From the NCBI GenBank assembly GCA_037962975.1, contig CM075675.1:107348718-107412717 (forward strand): a stretch of 64,000 bases of DNA, read 5' to 3'. Position 1 is the stretch's first letter; each line of letters begins with the position of its first letter. Both the position numbers and the translations under genes were made by a program. The notes under the pieces are model-generated. The model saw only the letters and a list, made by a program, of their open reading frames with translations, was not told the origin of the DNA and did not search any database. Origin of the DNA: Clitoria ternatea. Its lineage: Eukaryota > Streptophyta > Magnoliopsida > Fabales > Fabaceae. This document shows positions 44,988-57,593 of the stretch, piece by piece.

Positions 44988-47357
44988 TGTCACACCCTGA
45001 TTTCCATAACCTGAATTCGATGTAATTAAGTGAAATACTTCAATAAAAATATGAATAAATTTTTCACATTTTGAAAGAGGTTTGACACTTCAACAATTAC
45101 ATTAGGACCCGAACCACAGAAAACGAAGAGTGGGAGTTTAAAGTTTCTAATAACAGGATCAATAATAAATAACCCCAATGAGTATATGATATAATAGAGT
45201 GTACAGCGGAAAAGTTTCGTATATGGGGCATATGCCTTATCCCATATATGGAGATATGAGAAAAGACCCTCAAATTATGAAGGAAGTAAAGAAATCAAAA
45301 TATGACCAATTCGCTTAAGCAAAGTATAATTCTCTTAAACGAAATCATCCAGATTCGCTTGAGCGATCTAGGACTCACCTAAACGAATCGTACATAACAA
45401 ACAAACCTGTAAATTCGCTTGAGCGGACCATTACTGCTTGAGCAAAATATGTCCAACTATTAATTCGCTCGAGCGAGACTCATTCGCTCGGGCAAAACTC
45501 ATCCAGTGACCAATTAAAAGTATTTCGCTCAAGCGGGTTCATTCCGCTTGAGCGAGATTTGTCCAGAACCAATTCTAGAAGGGATTCGCTCAAGTGATGA
45601 CCTACTTGCTTAAGCGAGATTTCCACACAAACATTGTCACATGAACTCACTCAAGCGAGGCCACACTCGCTTGGGCGAAAAAGTGACAGAATTCAATTCG
45701 AAGGAATTCGCTCAAGCGAAGTCATACCCGTTTGAGCGAAATTGGGCCAGAAACTATATAATTGATACCCAACCAATTCACTTGAGCAAGATTCATCTCG
45801 CTTGAGCGAATTTATCAGCTTTTGCCCAAAAACTTAGGTTTTTCAAACTTCAAGGGGTGGCAATTCATTTTATTTACCAAATTGGCCCAAATTATCATTT
45901 TAAACACATTTAGGTATCTAATTAGGACTTACTCCACCAAGTCCCGCCTATGAATTTTGATCCTAGATCATCACATACAAGATTATTATTTTAGGCACAT
46001 TTGCCTCAACCCACCATGCCAATTTAGGATTTAGGCCTACTTGGCCACAACCACATATACACACAAGTTCCAAATGGACATTAGACCTATTGGCACACTC
46101 TATACGGACCAATCATCGATACATGGGAATATGGTGTATCCACTTCCCGATTTCAAATATACATCATGAATATATCATCAGTACTTCATTTTTATCACTA
46201 ATAAACTTAATTCAAAAGTACCTATTCATTATAAACATGGCATACGAGGTATATAAGCCTAATTTTTCCATAGGACTTACTCCAACAGTCACATATCCAA
46301 CTCAATAGTTATTCATTCAAAACATACACTAGTTTCACATACACATAAAAACATTTAGCATTTACATATAGCATCGGCCACGGCCCTAGGCCCCTACTTC
46401 CATATTTACCTTATTCCAAAATGTTCCACCTCCAAGAAGCTTAGGTTTCCAATAGAACCTACATCAACCTTTGAAAATGGCAGCTAGGAGGTGAGTAACA
46501 ACACCAAATAAATCAAAATCATATATTATGACGATATGCATATACACATTCATACCATATATTTCACAATCATGTCACAGGCTTTATTATAACCATATCA
46601 TCATCATCAAACGTTACAACCATTCTTTTAGGTTAGTACTACAACACCACCATTCCCAATTCAATACTTCATATTCTCAAAGGCTATCATACTCGGCATA
46701 TCTCTGACTATATGCAAATGCTTTTATGGCTAATGCATATGCTTGAATAAATCAATGCCAAATGCGGATCTGACTGTGGGAATACCATATCATACAATAT
46801 GTGAGTTAAGCATATGTATGTTACTATACCCCTACTATAGTAGTAAATGTGTACATATATATTTCAACTTTTGCATGCATAATCACAAACTTTTACTGGT
46901 ACCAAACCGCTATCGCCCCCTTGTAACACTAGTCACCCCGTGACATGCGGATTTAACAATATGGTTATAATTTGACACAAGTGCTACGGCCCCCACCCGA
47001 ACACGCATCGAGAGAGTTGTTTCTCTTTAGAAACCACGAGGAAACTTGCTTATCACAGAGCCGCCCGCCCATTGAACCCGCCACGTAAGGTGCCTCGCCA
47101 CCAAACTACGGACAGCTTCGTAATTCTAACGAATCACTAGGGAACAACATAAATTACCCGTGCACTGGGTCGCCCTCCCACTGGGCCTGCCTATTGGAAC
47201 CCCTAACATTCCACATAGACAGCTTTTGAAATGTCATGGATGCAAATGCCAATCAACGCATTTCTCACACTATACATCCTAAATGTCACTCCACATAGAA
47301 CCACACACCTCCATTACTTAGTGGATTTCAACTTTCTTATCATTCTTAATCATCACA
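44988..47357 (-). repeat. LTR-like repeat C (minus orientation), interrupted at 47358
   Basis: Starts on the plus strand with TGTCACACCCTGATTTCC. Near that end is CAGCGGAAAAG, the complement of the TTTCCGCT box that lies near the 3' end of the gypsy LTR in this window. This makes 44988 the likely 3' end of a minus-strand LTR. The other end would be beyond the LTR A insertion at 47358. No coding sequence. Whether it is solo or part of a full element cannot be told. Confidence 0.5.
45305..45825. repeat. Array of GCTTGAGCG / CGCTCAAGCG motifs
   Basis: About 17 copies or near-copies of a palindrome-like decamer, TTCGCTTGAGCGA or its complement. They mostly come in pairs about 20-30 bases apart, repeated every 50-60 bases, with CCAG or CACAA linkers. 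Near-copies with one or two changes (CTCACCTAAACGA, TTCACTTGAGCAA) show decay. Confidence 0.8.
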
Positions 47358-49942
47358 TGTAACACCCTTATTTTTATTTAATTCATTACAGAAAATTTTT
47401 TATATTAATAATAATATATTTTAAATAATTTTAAATTCATATAAAGTAACTTAAAATTAAAAATATTTATAAGAAAGTGAAGTTAAATTATAAGAAAATT
47501 TTTTAAAATCCATTTCAAGTAGACTTATCTAAAAATGATTGGTTTGAGTAAAAATCTTGATTTTTACCAATTATAAGGAGACTGAAAAAGTACCAACAAA
47601 TTTTTATTAACAGAAAATTTTAGATTTTTAAAATTTAAACTTTATATTACTTATTACAAAATTAGTGAGGACTGATATAATATCGTTAAATTTTAAAAAG
47701 GACTGATTTTGAATATTTAAAATATACCGAGTGAATGGTTACTATTTAGCTTAATAATTCAGCCGACATTTACTATGCAAAACATTGTGCATGAACAAAA
47801 ATTTCCAATGTTGCACAGTAACCAGGAACGAAATTTTCAAAATTACACAGTACTTTTATAATAAAATATTGAAATGCACAGTAAATTTTTTTCTTATAAA
47901 TAGTGAGACAACGAAGCGAGGAAATCACAGTTTTTGATTAAGTTTTCTTAATATAGTAGTGCTAGTGAGATAGTGATGAAAGTAAGAGAGAGAAATAATT
48001 TTCTTTAGAAAGTGGTTCTGCCAAAATTATAAGGTAAGAATAACTCTCTTTTATATTTTTTAGATTTATTTTCATATCATTTTAGAAATCTATTATTATA
48101 TTAGATATAATATTATTTTAAGTTACTATTTTGAATAGTAAGTTACTATGTCAATAGTAAATTACTATTACGAATAGTAAATTACTATTTAAATAGTAAA
48201 TTATTATTTACTGTTACTATTTACCTTTACTATTCACATTTTACTATTTATTGTTACTATTTACATTTTACTATTTATTGTTACTATTTATGATTTACTA
48301 TTTACCGTTATTATTCATAATTTACTATTTACTATTACTATACATAATTACTATTTACCCTTCTTGTTTTAAATAGTAATCTAAATTTTCATATATAACT
48401 ATATTAAAATAAAATTGATGTTTTAAAACTCAGAGATGAGGCGTGCACGGACTTTCCATAATGAATCGAGATACAAGAGGTAAAGGGGAGTGAGATAAGA
48501 ATATAATATGGGAAAACATAATAATAATGGGAGGAGTCCCCTACTCCTTTTAATTATGGACAATTATTATATTTTTTAAAGTAATATTTATTATCATATT
48601 AAGTAAATAAATAAATAAAATTTATTCAAAAGTTTAAAATATTTAGATGAATCATATTGATTAACCTAACATAAAGTTTTAAATATTTGGATGATTTATC
48701 AACCTAACATACCGTATCATTGAGATTTAGACTGTTATGGACTTATATGGACTGAGTTATACATTTACACTGATTGTACTATGATGGACTCATATGACCA
48801 TTGGACTGTTTTGGACACTATGTGAACCAACTAACATAATGACTAGACTAATATGACTCAAAATGAACTTTAATAATTTAAGACACCTTGAATAAATTGT
48901 GTTGATTTTGTATAATGATTGTGTTATTTTTATTTGATTGATTTGTGAATGATTATTCTGTATTGTTATGGAGAATGAGCATGTAGCAAGCTTGACGAAA
49001 AGCTAAAACTTTGTAAGAATTTACTTATCTCTTATTTATTTATTTATTTATTTATATTCAAATTACTTTTAAGTTCTTATTAGTTTTCAATAAAACTACA
49101 TAAATTTTTGAAATCTCTTTTATCTTTAAAAAAATATATTTACTAAAATTAAGATTTCTAGTTAATTTATTAAAAAGAAAAAGAAAGAGAAATTATTTTA
49201 TAAAAATAATTTTTATATACATGTATACATATATAAAGACATTTAAATCTTAAATGAAAAGAATATCTTTCACTAATATTTTACTTTAAACTCTTAATGT
49301 GTGTGTATATATATATATATATATATAATTTTATGTAAAAAAATATTATACAAAATTTTCAAGTACTATGGTTTTAAAGATTGATAATTTGAGTTTTTAG
49401 TAATTGATCTTGAATTGATCTATAAATTTTCCAAGGAAGGTTGTGAAATATATTTAAGGCTTTAAAATTTAAATATATTTAAGGCTTTTAAAGATTTGAT
49501 TTGATCTAATATAATTGAGTTTCTAAAAGCCTTAACCAACTAAATACGTAAGTAGTTTATGCATCATGAATCATCAAAGAGAAACAAAATGATATTGTTT
49601 GGGGACAGATTATAGAAACCGAGGATACATTAGAGGAGACTTAATTTCGAGCCTTGGGATGAGAGGGTGTGGAAGGGTGCTTCAGGGGACTCGGGGTCGC
49701 TCCCTAGTGTCGGGTACTTTCACAATAAAAATCTTCTCAGTCTGACTAATTTCTAAGTGTTTCTATGTCAGTTGAGTTGTTCATGTTATTATTATCCAGA
49801 ATTGTAAAACAGTGTAAACTCCTAGTTGGCTCAGGAAAAATAAAAAATTTAAGAGCCCACATATATAGGTAAGTTATGAAGTAGATATTGCATAACATCC
49901 ATATATTCATAATTGATTGTGTATGTGATTGTGATTGATATT
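47358..49942 (+). repeat. LTR A (first 2585 bp), interrupted by Tat copy 2
   Basis: Starts TGTAACACCC and aligns through its length with solo LTR B (52411-55531) as far as B position about 55086. There Tat copy 2 inserted, after GTGATTGATATT. The remaining ~450 bp of LTR A should lie beyond the right end of the window. Divergence from B is clear, with many substitutions and indels, so the two are separate old insertions of one family. TCACA just left (47353-47357) would be its TSD. Confidence 0.85.
48105..48370. repeat. Short tandem repeats of TTACTATTTA type in LTR A
   Basis: Imperfect repeats of TTTACTATTTACTGTTACTATTC-like units of about 25 bp plus AATAGTAAATTACTATT palindromes. The same block occurs in LTR B at 53270-53515. 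Confidence 0.75.
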
Positions 49943-50745
49943 TGATCCGGTCTAGATACCGGCCCTCATTCTTGTGACGTCGGACTGACCTCATATAAGG
50001 AAAACCGGTGTCCTGGTTCAACGTTACCACACCGGATATCCGTTGTCTGTCCGTCCGCCCTCACTCCACGACAGCATCATTCATTTTCTCCATAACGGAT
50101 CTATGTTCATTGATACAGGACATTTATATAACTGTTGGCTTTTCCCTCACAGCAAGAGAAGAGCCCCTGATAACTTATCAACGAAGACACTGTTTGTAGC
50201 AAAATAAGTCACATCAATGGTTTCAGAAAGTAAGTGGACGTGTCAGCAGATTATGCGAAAAAGGTGATTATCCTCTCCTTTCCCTAGAGGATCGTACTCT
50301 GATAATTGACCTACCCTCCTGACACATTCTGAAAGACGAGCCATTCTGATTGACACAATATACACGCAATCAGAGCTAAGGGACCCACCTGTATCCAACG
50401 ACTCATTCTTTGACGTGCAACTATAAGTAGCATATTTCAACACAAATGCATGGTATCGTTGTCCTAACTTACATTCTACAATTACTTCGCTTAAGTATTC
50501 ATTGAGTTCATACACTCTTCTGACTTGAGCGTCGGAGAATTTTTGCAGGTGGCACCACCTTTCGCCCCCCTGCAACGTGAATCGTTGGTGTGAAGGATCT
50601 CCAGGACAACAAGACCGGCCTCTCCCACTGAGAGACCGGATTAATACATCGGATATACACTGTTCCAGTGTGCAAACCCTAAAAACACCTGCACTCTTGT
50701 GGCTGGTCCCACACCGGATCCTAGACCCCGGTCCAGACCAGTTCA
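49943..50745 (+). repeat. Tat 5' LTR, copy 2 (803 bp)
   Basis: TGATCCGGTCTAGATACC to GACCAGTTCA. CTATAAGTAG at 50421-50430 is the likely TATA box. Confidence 0.92.
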
Positions 50746-50746
50746 T

Positions 50747-50764
50747 TGGCATGCCCAGTGGGAC
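50747..50764 (+). promoter_or_regulatory. Tat primer-binding site, copy 2
   Basis: TGGCATGCCCAGTGGGAC, one base after the LTR. Differs from copy 1 by one base (T for C), a C-to-T change. Confidence 0.75.
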
Positions 50765-50807
50765 TCGATAGAGTTATTCCCATTTTCGCAGAAGTTAGGT
50801 TGTCACA

Positions 50808-52410
50808 ATGGAAGGTGATGGGAGAGATTTCGTGGAAGGTCACGTGGAGGATGTGACCCATCAACAGGCTGGGAGGAGACTCGTCTTCGAATCCCCTGTA
50901 ACTTAAACCCGGAGGATGGTGCAAGTGCAGACGCCTGACCCTCGCGATGAGGTTATCAGGCAACTGAAGGAGGAGCTGATGGAGTTGAGGCGAGAGAGAG
51001 GAGGAGCTGGGGACAGAGTAATGTCTCATGCAGAGGATGCTCACCATGCATCAGCGAGGGATAGATCTACCACCCTCCAGTATTCGAAGATCCCCACATA
51101 TGAAGAGAGGGAGCACACTCAGGACTCTGGTGATAGAGTCAGCACCAGGAGAAGGGAGCAGACGGTGATAACTTCAGGGACATACAAGCTCAATGTCCCT
51201 TTCTCAAGAAGGTTGATGAGTATTGTCATCCCAAAACACTTGCAAACAACTCAGCCATTGTCGATCGGGAAGTATAATGGAGAGACCGACCCCACTAAGC
51301 ATTTGGATGCTTATGTTTATGAAGCTATGTATCTGGGAGCAGACGAAGATGTCATGTGCAGAATGTTCCCAAGGACGTTGACGGAGGAAGCTCTCAGCTG
51401 GTTTAAAAGTTTGCCCTCAGGATCTATAGACTCTTGGGAGGAAATGGCTGCTGCATTCGAAAGCCATTTCGTCATCTCTAGGGATATCCCAAGAACTTCT
51501 CACACCCTGGCCCAGATAAGGCAGGGAGAAACTGAAACTCTTAAGGAGTTCCTGAAAAGGTTTTACAAGGAGGCTGCTTTGGTCCCTAACCTCACGGAGG
51601 CCATACAACTCCATATTGTAGTGGAAGCTCTTCAGCCTGGTTCAGCCTTTGCCCTATCTTTGGCAAAGAGCCCACCTACAACCTTCGAGGAGTTTCGAAG
51701 GAAAGCTTCCAAATATGTGGGCATAGAGATGCATCTAGAGGCAACTGCAACAAGAGTAAAGCCTTCCGCACCCGCTCAGCAGCCACGGAGAGAAAATGAG
51801 AGAGTGAGGCCTGAGAAGCATGCCTTTAGAGAAGACTTCGTGAACGCTCGTCAGCATCCACGAGATAGGCGTGTATCATCGTTCGATCACTATGCTCCGT
51901 TGAACACCAGGCACTCACAAATCATGAGGGAGGTTGGTTGGCCAACTCTGAACGTCTTTGGTATAAGGAAGCCAGTCCCAGCCAAGAGGGGTGGAAACCC
52001 ACGTAAATACTGCACTTTCCATGAGCAGACAGGGCACAACACTGATGAGTGCAAGGCGTTAAAGAATACGGTGGAAACTCTCATTCGGGAAGGAAAGCTG
52101 AAGCAGTATTTGTTTAAGGAGAAATCTATGGATGAGCCTCACAGGATGGAGAAAAGGAATAGAGATCCTGATGATGAAGATGATAATACACGCAACCCAG
52201 CAAGGAAGTTCACTGCGGCTGAGAAGCAGAAGGGGGTAGTGATTGCGGAAGATGCCCAACAAAGTAACATGCCCCAGCAGCAGAGGCAGGGCAGACGGGA
52301 AGTGATTGAGATGATAGCTGGAGGATTTGCGGGAGGAGGAACATCAATCACAGCACGAAAGAATCACCATAGGATGATTCTGTCAGTCCAGGGTAAACCG
52401 AGGGATAACC
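50808..52410 (+). pseudogene. Tat gag, copy 2, 5' part up to the solo LTR
   Basis: Begins at the ATG equivalent to copy 1. Codon 33 is TAA (50904-50906), where copy 1 has CAA. After this the frame is open to the solo LTR at 52411 and carries the same gag core (EALSWFKSLPSG) and variant zinc knuckle (CTFHEQTGHNTDEC). An open frame from an internal Met at 50916 could still encode most of gag. The coding sequence resumes at 55537 after the insertion. Confidence 0.92.
52406..52410. repeat. TSD of solo LTR B, left
   Basis: TAACC, repeated at 55532-55536. Copy 1 has the single uninterrupted site near 15960. Confidence 0.95.
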
Positions 52411-55400
52411 TGTAACACCCCTATTTTTATTTTTATATTAAAATTTTGAAGGAATTAAATTATGGTTCTTTAGAACTTTTTAATCTACGTATTATTTATG
52501 ATTTTTTGGAATTTTTTGCAATTTTGGAATTTTTTAATAAAAATAATATTTTTTAAATAATTTTAAATTCATATAAGTGACTTAAATTAAAAATATTTAC
52601 AAGAAAGTGAATTGAAATTATAAGAAAATTTTCTAAAATCCATTTCAAGTAGACTTATCTAAAAATTATCGGTTTGAGAAAAATCTTGATTTTTTCCAAT
52701 CGTTAAAAAATTTGAAACGTATCAATAAATTTTTATTAACAGAAAATTTTAGATTTTTAAAATTTCAGCTTTATATTACTTATTATAAAATTAGTAGGGA
52801 CTGATATAATATCGCTAAATTTCAAAAAGGACTCATTTTGAATATTTAAAATATACCGAGTGAAGGGTTACTATTTGACTTAATAATTTTGCCGACAATT
52901 ACTATGCAAATCACTGTGCATGTATGAAATTTTCAAAAGATGCACAGTAACCTGAAATAAAAAATTCAAAAATGCATAGTACTTTTATATTAAAATAATG
53001 GAATGCATAGTAAATTTTTTTCCTATAAATACCGAAGGATTTCTTCTTTAGAATTCACAATTTCAGATTAAGTTTTCTTAATATAGTAGTGCTAGTGAGA
53101 TAGTGGTGGAAGTGAGAGAGAGAAGAAAAGTTTTTGGAGAGAAGGTTCTGCCAAAATCCTAAGGTAAGAATACTTCTCTTTTATATTTTTTGGGTTATTT
53201 TCATATCGTTTTTAGAAATCTGTTATTATACTGAAAATAATATTATTTTAAGTTACTATTCTGTATAGTAAACACTATTTCAATAGTAAATTACTATTTC
53301 AATAGTAAATTACTATTCAAATAGTAAATTACTATTTACTGTTACTATTTACCGTTACTATTCATGATTTACTATTTACCGTTACTATTCACGTTTTACT
53401 ATTTACTGTTACTATTCACGTTTTACTATTTACTGTTACTATTCACGTTTTACTATTTACTGTTACTATTCACGATTTACTATTCACTATTCACTATTCA
53501 CTATTCAAAATTTACCATTTCTGTTTTAAGTAGTAATCTTAATCTTCGTCTTATGCTTATACTGAAATAAGATTGGTATTAATATTTTTTAGAAATCGGA
53601 GGCGCAAAGCAAATCCATTTTGGGTAACAATTCAAGGTAAGGGGGAGTGAGATAAGAGTATAATATGAAAAGACATAAGAATAATGGGAGGAGTCCCCTA
53701 CTCCTTTTAAATCTGATAATATTATTATTTTAAAATATTAATTTTTTTAACTTAAAATTTATAATAAATTTTAAATTAAATATCCGGTTTAACTAACTCT
53801 AACATACCTATGCAAAGACTTGGACCATTATGACCTATATGGACTGGACTATACCTATGCAAGGACTTGGACCATTATGACCCATATGGACTAAACTATA
53901 CCTATGCAAGGACTGGATTATATGGACTTACATATACCTATGCGAGGAATTGACCAAAAGGACTAAAATTGACTATATTAATAATCATTAAATTTTGTAT
54001 TATGATATGTATTAATGATATTTAATTGATTTGATTATGATTTGATTATGATTGATTGATTGATGATATTTAGTTATGATTGATATTGTTTAATTTTGAT
54101 TGTATTGTAATGTGGAGTTTGAGCATATAGCGAGCATGACGGAAAGCTAAAATTCAGTAAGAATTTCTTACCTTACTCTTTAAATTTTATTATCTTTTAA
54201 TTCTTCTTAGAAATTATTCTTATTAACTTTATTTTCAATATTTAGAATAAAAAAATTAGTATTTATTTTAGAAAGAAAATATTTTATTAGAATTTATTTA
54301 ATTAAATCTTGAGTTAAAGAAAAATTTTATAATTTTAAGTATTTTTGGTTAATAATTATTCTCTTTCAATAAAAAAAAAAAATTTAAAAGAAAATTATTT
54401 TATTTTTTTCCAACTTAATAACTAAATACATTTGAAAATAATTGAGATTCCTAAATTTGATTTTGTTAAGATTTAATTTGAGAAAGATTAGGTAAAGTTT
54501 TATATGATAAAGTTTTTAGATATTTAAGGCTTAGAAACTCAATTTCCGTGAGATTTGAAAACTGTACCAAATTTATTTCTGTGGGACAGAAATTCAGAGA
54601 ACTGAGAAAATGTACAGTTTATTGAAATGATATTGTAAACCTTTAAGGGATTTAATAATTGAGTTTCTAAAAGCCTTAACCAACTCAATACGCGAGTAGT
54701 TCATGCATCATGGATAATGAAAGTGAAATGAAATAATATTGTCTGGGGACGGATTATAGAAACCGAGGATACATTAGAGGAGGCTTAATTACGAGCCTTG
54801 GGATGAGAGAGTGTGAAAGGGTGCTTCAGGGGACCTGGGGTAGCTCCCTAGTGTCGGGTACTTTCACAATAAAAACTTTCTCAATCTGACTAGTCTCTAA
54901 GTGTTTCCATGCCAGTTGAGCTGTTCATATTATTATTATCCGGACTTATGGAACAGTGTAAACTCCTGGTTGGCCCAGTGCAAATTAAAATTTAAGGGCC
55001 CACATATATAGATAAGTTATGATGAAGATATTGCATAACATTCATGCATTCATAATTGATTGTGTATGTGATTGTGATTGATATTATTATGTATCGGTTG
55101 TGAAAACCCTTTGTTGCTTATGTCTTATTCGGAAATATTATATTCTGTTTCTCACTCCTTTCTCCGTGTTTTTGTTTCATATATTCTAAATTGATGGTTC
55201 AGAGGGAAGGATCGAAGAATTTCAGCAGTAGATATAGCACGTTCTAGAAAGGGAGCTCGGTATGAATACCGTGGTCCAATGAATAAATAATGTTAATAAG
55301 TAACTGCTTCTGGGCCATGGAGTTTCCTCTCTTTCTTATAATGTTTAATGTTTATTTTCTTCGGATGAATGTACAAATACTTTATAAAGTTTTAATAATA

Positions 55401-55531
55401 TTTGTGAGGTATTTCAGAAATAATGTATATAATTTATTCCGATAGTTTCTTTTTAACAATCATATCTTTAGTAAAAAAAAAAAATTACGAATTTTTCTAG
55501 AATTTATTAAGGTGTAACAGAGAGTGTTACA
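52411..55531 (+). mobile_element. Solo LTR B (3121 bp) in Tat gag
   Basis: Starts TGTAACACCCC, ends GAGTGTTACA, so the ends form an 8-bp inverted repeat (TGTAACAC / GTGTTACA). It is flanked by TAACC. No gag, pol, PBS or PPT is present inside. Empty-site comparison with copy 1 proves the borders. Such a structure arises by recombination between the two LTRs of a full element. Holds the TTACTATTTA repeat block (53270-53515). Same family as LTR A. Confidence 0.93.
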
Positions 55532-55536
55532 TAACC

Positions 55537-57593
55537 GCCCTTTCAGGGACGGTATGATAGCTCCGACGGTGTCATTTACTGATGATGACTTTGGCCCAAC
55601 AATCCCAGGAGGTGATGATGCAGTGGTTATTGTGGCAGTCATAGCCAACAAGGACGTCAAGAGGATCCTCGTCGATCAGGGAAGTTCCTGTGATGTTATA
55701 TTTTATAATTGTTTCAAACGAATGGGTTTCAGTGATGCAGATTTACAACCCTACACACAAGAACTTACAGCGTTTAATGGAGCTAAGCAACCCACCAAGG
55801 GATACCTTGATACTTTGATTTCTTTTGAAGGCGAGCCCGGTGCAAGAACGGTCAAGTCAAGAATCCTGGTGATTGACGTGGAATCCCCATATAACGGTAT
55901 CATAGGCCGTCCAACATTGAATGCGATGGAAGCAATTGTTTCCACTCCTCACCTCTTGATCAAATTCATTGACAAGGACAATGGTGTGTCCTCTCTCCGC
56001 GGTGATCAGGAGATGGCTTGATATTGTTATAACCTGAGCCTCAACATGGTTAAGTTGGAAGCATTCAACAAGAAGAGGAAGTTGAATGACGGAGGAACAG
56101 TGGCAGGATCAGTCAGTCTCATCGACCTGGACCCTAGAGCGGAATTGAAGATTGATCCACTAAATCCATCTAAGCGCACACCGGATGGTGGTTCCAGGGA
56201 CGTTGTATTGGGAGATTCCCAAGAGAAAGTCACGCACATCAACGATAAGCTGGAGTCTGCTATGGAGCAACGCTTATTAGCTCTTTTGCAGGAATTCAAA
56301 GACCTTTTCGCATGGACAGCAGCAGACATGCCGGGGATGGACCCTGATTTCTGTTGTCACAAGCTTGCAGTGTATCCTGAAACCAGACCGGTGGCCCAGA
56401 AGAAGAGGAGGTTGGGACCGGAGAAGCAGAGGGCGGCTTGTGAGCAGACAGAGGAGTTATTGAAAGCAGGTTTTATAAGGGAGATACGCTATTCATCTTG
56501 GCTATCTAATGTGGTCATGGTGCAGAAGGCTAACGGCAAATGGAGAATGTGTACAGATTATGTAGATCTTAACCGTTGCTGCCCTAAAGATCCATATCCC
56601 CTGCCCAACATCGATCGCATGGTGGATGATTCATCCGGTTACCAATACCTCAGTTTCATGGATGCCTATTTGGGGTACAACCAGATTCCGATGTGGGAGG
56701 GAGACCAGGAGAAAACTGCCTTTATCAATGACCGCGGTGTTTTCTGCTACACCGTCATGCCTTTTGGACTGAAGAACGCCGGCGCTACCTATCAGCGCAT
56801 GATTAACAAAGTCTTTGAAGGGATGCATACAAGGCTGGTCGAAGTTTATATTGATGATATCATAGCCAAAACGCCCGCTGGAGGAGACCATATTGAAGAT
56901 CTACGCCAAGTTTTCACTAGGCTTCGGCAGTACAACATGAGGTTAAATCCTTTAAAGTGCACCTTCGCCGTTCCAGCAGGAAAATTCTTGGGATTCATGT
57001 TGACCCAACGAGGCATTGAGGCTAACCCCGGGAAATGTCAAGCAATCCTGGACATGCAGAGTCCTAAATGTTTGAGGGAGGTCCAATCATTGAACGGGAA
57101 AGTGGCCGCTTTAGCTCGTTTCATGCCTAAGATGGCACACAGGTCCCTCCCCTTGTATAAGGCGTTGAAGAAACACAAGAGTTTTGAATGGGGAGAGGAA
57201 CAAGAGCAAGCCTTCCAGCAGCTCAAGGCCGTTCTCTCGAGTCCACCAATTCTGGTTAAGCCTGACCCAGGCGAAACGTTAATCTTATACTTGGCAATAT
57301 CCGATGAAGCTCTAGGTGTGGCCTTGGTGAAAGAAACCCCTGAAGGGCAGAGACCGGTGTATTTTACTAGTAAAACGTTTCAGGGGGCGGAAGGAAGGTA
57401 TCAGAAGATTGAGAAAGCCGCCCTGGCAGTTGTGTGGGCGTCACGACGGCTGAGGCCTTATTTCCATGCACACCCAGTGTTGGTGAGAACGGATTTGCCA
57501 CTCCGTTCAGTACTCAGCAAGCCAGACCTCGCTGGAAGGATGATAAAGTGGTCTATCGAGCTGTCTGAATTTGAAATTTCATATGAGCCTTGA
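55537..57593 (+). pseudogene. Tat protease, RT and RNase H, copy 2, with stops
   Basis: Continues gag-pol after the solo LTR. Protease with ILVDQGSS near 55660; RT with SFMDAYLGYNQIPM and VYIDDIIAK; gypsy RNase H with LILYLAISDEALGVAL. Stops: TGA 56019-56021 and TGA 57591-57593, both CGA in copy 1. The RT-to-RNase H stretch that is broken by TAG in copy 1 is open here. In motif A, SFMDAYSGYNQ of copy 1 is SFMDAYLGYNQ here. Confidence 0.93.

Noticed and set aside
53364..53570. Hydrophobic 68-aa ORF (YYLLLLFTF repeats)
   Set aside because: It is only the translation of the TTACTATTTA tandem repeat in solo LTR B.
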